A stretch of 64,000 nt of DNA, from positions 115,116-179,115 of the forward strand of contig VCJN01000770.1 of assembly GCA_006384855.1 (NCBI GenBank), in the 5' to 3' direction. The notes beneath the pieces were generated by a model that saw only the letters and a program-made list of their open reading frames with translations, had not been told where the DNA came from and searched no databases. This DNA is from Tetraselmis striata. Lineage: Eukaryota; Chlorophyta; Chlorodendrophyceae; Chlorodendrales; Chlorodendraceae. The position numbers and the translations under genes are program-made. Positions 60,106-64,000 of this stretch are shown here, in pieces. Each line of letters begins with the position of its first letter. Within the stretch, counting starts at the first letter, position 1.

Positions 60106-61200
60106 CTAGCTTAAACATACATATTCCCCAAAACGGGCGGTTGAGCAGCTAGAGGGCATGACCGTCGTCGACGGGGTCGACAACGCCGATATTTTGTCGA
60201 CATGTCGATGTACAATTATGCAAATGCGATGCAGGGGTATAGGGGCACATTGTAACGGTTGAAACGGTGCATGTGCATCAAAAAAGATGTTGTTATAGTG
60301 AAATGTCACACCGTATCGACCTAGCGGTGCTGGGGACAACTGCACGGGTCCGACCATCCGCCTCGGCGTGGTCCAGCACATGATGCGCAAAGCAAGGGCG
60401 CTCACATGTGCTGGGACACACTGGGGCAAAGCACTCAACAGTAAACACTGCGCACAAGTCGTTTGTTGACTTTGCTGTGGCACATGACGCATTGGCGCCT
60501 TTTTCCCCACAGTTTGTCATCATTGGCTTTGGTGGATGGGTCACTTCATGGTTGGGGACACTCCACATATGACCTGACCGTTTCTGACCCTTAACACGCC
60601 ACTCGGGAGTTTGGTCTGGGGTGGGATACTTGGAGCACTTCCCTGCGAACTACGACCATAACCACCATCTGTAGAGCAGTAGAGCGCTTACGTTTGTGGC
60701 GAGTCAAGGGGGAGACGGTGGTGATGCTTGCTGCACTGCCGCGGAGCTCCGCCTTGCCCTCCGCAATGAGCGCATCGGCCAGGGCACACTTCCACTCGTG
60801 CCGTGACATGTTGGTATTGTTGGTGAACGTGGTGTAGGCACATTAGGCATTGGTCTCAATGACAGCAAGGCAGTACAACCGGAAGCGTGTCACGGGATTG
60901 CGGGCTGACCAGCCCTTCGCCGCAATGTTTTTGGGGCCGATTGACATCTTCTTGTTGATGTCGATGGCTTGAATTGTTGGCGGTACATGGCATGGCTGGC
61001 GCGCTGCTTCACAGTGTACAAGGTTTTGGTGACCTTGCCGTCTCTGTATTTGCTCTTCAAGTGGTCAGCAGGTGGGGCCAAAGCATCGATGCAGCCGCTG
61101 TGCACGAGCATCATGGGCTTGGTATCTTGCCAGACAGAGGCATACACTTGGCAGCGCTTGGGGACCATTGAAAGAAGTACCATATAGGGCTCAAGCTAGC
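60106..61200 (-). mobile_element. piggyBac-type DNA transposon remnant (transposase C-terminal half)
   Basis: On the minus strand, VYASVWQDTKPMMLVHSGC (about 61150-61090) matches the piggyBac transposase segment that ends the DDE core. IDINKKMSIGPKNIAAKGW and TRFRLYCLAVIETNA follow, then MSRHEWKCALADALIAEG. At 60500-60350 a Cys-rich tail with CERPCFAHHV resembles the C-terminal zinc-binding domain of the family. The reading is broken: a one-base frame change near 60980 and a stop after ETNA (about 60845), so the copy is not functional. I could not identify TTAA target duplications or terminal inverted repeats, and the N-terminal part is not visible upstream. It is a moderately old remnant, since long motifs are still readable. 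Confidence 0.7.
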
Positions 61201-63213
61201 ACCTTCGTTGCTGTTATGACAAACGTAGCCTCTACGGGGTGGGCGGCAACCGTTCTCGGCACGCTGGTCACGGTAGCACGAGGCAGGCTCCCAGTTGGGC
61301 GGCTGATTGGCGGCAGCGCCGGCGGGGGGCTTTGGGGGAGCGTCAGGGTACTCATGTGGCGGCTCGGTTGAGTCGCCAGCGATATCCTCGGCTTGTTATT
61401 GAATCAGCCGCCGGTTCTCAGCATTCGCGTCCCTCACACTCTGCTCTTGGCCCCTTAGGGTGCGTGGGGGATCGGGTAGTACGTCGGTGCAGGTCATGAT
61501 GTTGGCTTTCAAGTTGTGGTCGCCGGTGATCTCGGGGTGCGTGCGGGAAAATCTGACGACGGTCTAGGCGCCGGCGGCCCCAATGACCACTCCGGTCAGG
61601 ACCACACCCTCCGGTCAGGACCACCCCCTCCCCTGGGTGAGCCTGGACCCATAGACGTCGGGCACGTGCCGGAAGATCCGGCACTTTGGCGGTTATGGTG
61701 GTTCCGAGTGGTGGGCCCATAGCGGTGAGCGGTGGTGGAGTGTGCCGCCACCCACCGGGATGATGAACCATGGCGGCAGACGCCCAATCGCGCCACGACT
61801 ACCAACCCGCCCCAACTTACAATATGACCTGCCCATGGGTGTCCTCTGCCCCCTAGAACACAGGCTTTATGTACTTCTTTAGGTTTTGAGGGTAGTCCAA
61901 ATTTAGGAATCCCAGCAGGTGCACCGTGTTAGCTGGACAGGTAATAATACTATGTGCGGCTGCCGACCCGACCATGTAACAAATTAAAATAAAGACATGA
62001 GGGCGGTAACAGCTAGCGGCTGGCCTTATGTGGGCAAAAATGGGCGGATGACCCTTTGTGTTAAGCCAAACCAACTAAATGCCATGTTTTAGGTACGAGA
62101 CAGTACATATTTCCCAAAAAATATCGGGGGGGGGGGGGGGGGGGGGGGATTTAATCAGGCACCGGAACTATATCAGTCCGTCCCCGGACGGGCCCCAGTA
62201 ATTTGTGGACATTATTGTTCAGTCTTATATATCCGCCACGCGGCGCGGATATCGCATCGCAACGGTGCATGTTGCTCATACGGACGACTGACAACCGTTG
62301 CGAGTTGAACCGAACATGCGCAAGGGCCACGGAGCTCCGCCGCCGCCGCACCACATCACTTCTGCCAAAGAACCTTACACACCAGCACGCATGCAAGCAA
62401 CTTCCCATCCAGTCCCAGGCATAACCCTCCCTGCGCATCGCTAGCTAGCGAGTATTGCCAAGATGGACCCACGTCTGCTAGACGTCCATGTCGAATGGGA
62501 CGGCCGCAGGATTATTGGGGGCGGACGAATAAATTGCTACTCTTGGTGAAGGACGCCTGGTTGCACAACAACACCCCCTCATGTTTGTGCAATGCGCCCT
62601 TATGGACCACCTGGAGCGACCCAATGGCCTTGCCGGCGCGCATGAGGTACGCCAAATCTCCGTGAAGCAACAGCAAGCAGTGACGGGGTCATGCATTAGG
62701 GGCAGTGTCGACAAGGACATGGCCAACGCCACGGCATGCATGACCTGAGCATGTCCTTTGTGATGCGGGAATACTGTATCAACAGCTTATTCCGCTTCAA
62801 GGTACATTCGCCCCCGGCGGAGACGGAGGCATGCCCCATAAGGTCGCTTGTAAAACCGTCCGAGCGTATGAAAGCAACAACAACCACAGTACACCTGGTT
62901 GCCGCCGCGCCTTCATCACGTCCGCATGTCTGCGAACCACATTGCGTACAACGCCTTGCTCGACTTCTTAGAAAAAAAAAACGCGAACTTGGTTGGAGGC
63001 AGACCCAAGCCGCAGGGCTCAGGATTGCCTTAGTCGAGGGCTTCTCTTACCCATTCTTTCAGTGTGACCCCGCCATATGCGAGGCCACGTGCAACGAGCA
63101 TAGTAGCGGTACCCCGCCCCCCCCCCCCCCCCCCCCCCCCCCCCCGCGGCGAAACCAAAGCCGCGCATGCCGCCCCCGCTCGACGCGTTGCACTCTCGCG
63201 CGCGCTGCACTCT

Positions 63214-63218
<5 letters not shown>
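61201..63218. other. Repeat-flank region, no intact gene
   Basis: It may include the rest of the piggyBac remnant on the minus strand (61200-61800, GC-rich, broken frames), but I recognise no further transposase motif. A G run lies at 62127-62148 and a C run at 63117-63145. A minus-strand stretch around 62680-62510 reads AYLMRAGKAIGSLQVVHKGA before stopping; it could be gene or transposon debris. Confidence 0.35.
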
Positions 63219-63308
<90 letters not shown>

Positions 63309-63341
63309 CAGATATATATATATACAGATATATATATACAG

Positions 63342-63375
<34 letters not shown>

Positions 63376-63430
63376 ATATATATACATATATACACATATA
63401 TATGTATATATATACATATATATACATGTA
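63219..63430. repeat. (CT)n followed by TA/CAGATATA and TG microsatellites
   Basis: About 37 CT units (63219-63292) run directly into ATATATACAGATATATA units, then a short (TG)n and more ATATATACAT words. This compound microsatellite explains the Leu/Ser-rich and Arg/Glu-rich frames on the two strands. Confidence 0.95.
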
Positions 63431-63589
63431 CAATCCAAACCATACCCTCTATCCCTCTCCCTTTCTCCCTCTGCTCCTCAATCGTTTTTAAAAAAGGGGT
63501 GTCGCTGATTCGAATCGCCGCATCTTGTCGCTGCTCCTCTCGACTAGGTTGTGACCCGTCTGACGTAGGTTGCGCTGAAGCCGTTCTTC

Positions 63590-63790
63590 AAATGTTAGAC
63601 ACGGCCCGAAAGAACGGCAATTCTAAACGGGGCAAACTGGCCAACCTCGTAGCAGCCGATAAGTCCATGGCAAGTGCGCTGCGTGATATGGAGCTGTGGA
63701 TTGGCAAGGGCAACGGGAAGCATGGCGCCTTAGCAGTGGTTGCAAAATTGTTATACGCAAGGCCAGGCAAAATGCATCAGCCAATCATGC
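63590..63790 (+). other. Unrecognised plus-strand open frame near right edge
   Basis: The frame reads as plausible protein (LDTARKNGNSKRGKLANLV, AADKSMASALRDMELWIGKG, HGALAVVAKLLYARPGK). After about 63780 a different frame becomes the more protein-like one (NHANQDAEAAKEAGRQEQAA), so the reading is probably interrupted or spliced. No family is recognised; it could belong to a transposon or to a gene continuing past the window. Confidence 0.3.
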
Positions 63791-64000
63791 GAATCAGGAT
63801 GCTGAGGCAGCGAAGGAGGCAGGGCGGCAAGAGCAGGCTGCACATGCAGAGGAGGCAGCATAGGAGGCCAGGAGGCAGCATCAACCGCAGCATCATCAGT
63901 TGGCCCATGTGCAGCAGCTGGTGATGCACCGGTGACCACCAGGTGTGACAAGCGTACATGCAAGTTGGTGCACCCCCCCCCCCCCCCCGCCGTGCATTCA

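Noticed and set aside
63030-63443. Arg-Glu repeat protein on the minus strand
   Set aside because: It is produced entirely by the (CT)n and TA microsatellites.
1-64000. Integrated virus, Polinton or intact retroelement
   Set aside because: No capsid, packaging ATPase, DNA polymerase B, reverse transcriptase or integrase motif was seen on either strand.

Overview
The window looks like nuclear DNA of a green alga, most likely a chlorophyte. Exons are GC-rich and intron-rich. The mismatch-repair protein reads closest to land-plant MSH6 in my memory of the family. TTTAGGG-like words, the plant-type telomere unit, are scattered in introns. The assignment rests on reading alone; no search was run.

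From left to right: (1) 39-2797, minus strand, the 5' part of a coiled-coil gene running off the left edge. (2) 2.8-11.9 kb is gene-poor. It holds a decayed ankyrin-repeat gene (5.13-6.04 kb), a short element flanked by ~260-bp direct repeats (6.07-7.52 kb), one copy of a ~370-bp dispersed repeat, and a GGTACT-rich minisatellite. (3) 11.9-17.1 kb, minus, is a copper amine oxidase with its catalytic residues visible. (4) 17.6-20.5 kb holds the second copy of the 370-bp repeat and an unrecognised minus-strand gene. (5) 20.5-33.5 kb, plus, is MSH6 in about 22 exons. (6) 34.0-37.7 kb, minus, holds two neighbouring paralogues made almost entirely of 40-residue Cys-rich repeats that resemble the EsV-1-7 repeat: 12 repeats in an open gene, 8 in an interrupted one. 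(7) 39.0-42.75 kb, plus, is RRP8, an rRNA methyltransferase. (8) 44.4-59.4 kb, minus, is a 15-kb gene for an R3H + G-patch protein of the SQS1 type. (9) 60.1-61.2 kb is a decayed piggyBac-type transposase, followed by simple repeats and an unidentified reading frame.

The recognisable genes are housekeeping functions: mismatch repair, rRNA base methylation, a G-patch RNA-helicase cofactor and amine oxidation. They show no operon-like or pathway relation. RRP8 and the G-patch gene converge on a shared 3' intergenic region.

The most unusual content is the pair of EsV-1-7-like arrays and the intron architecture. Long C/G homopolymers sit next to splice sites, several junctions require GC-AG introns, and introns carry a recurrent GAATTC-rich degenerate sequence.
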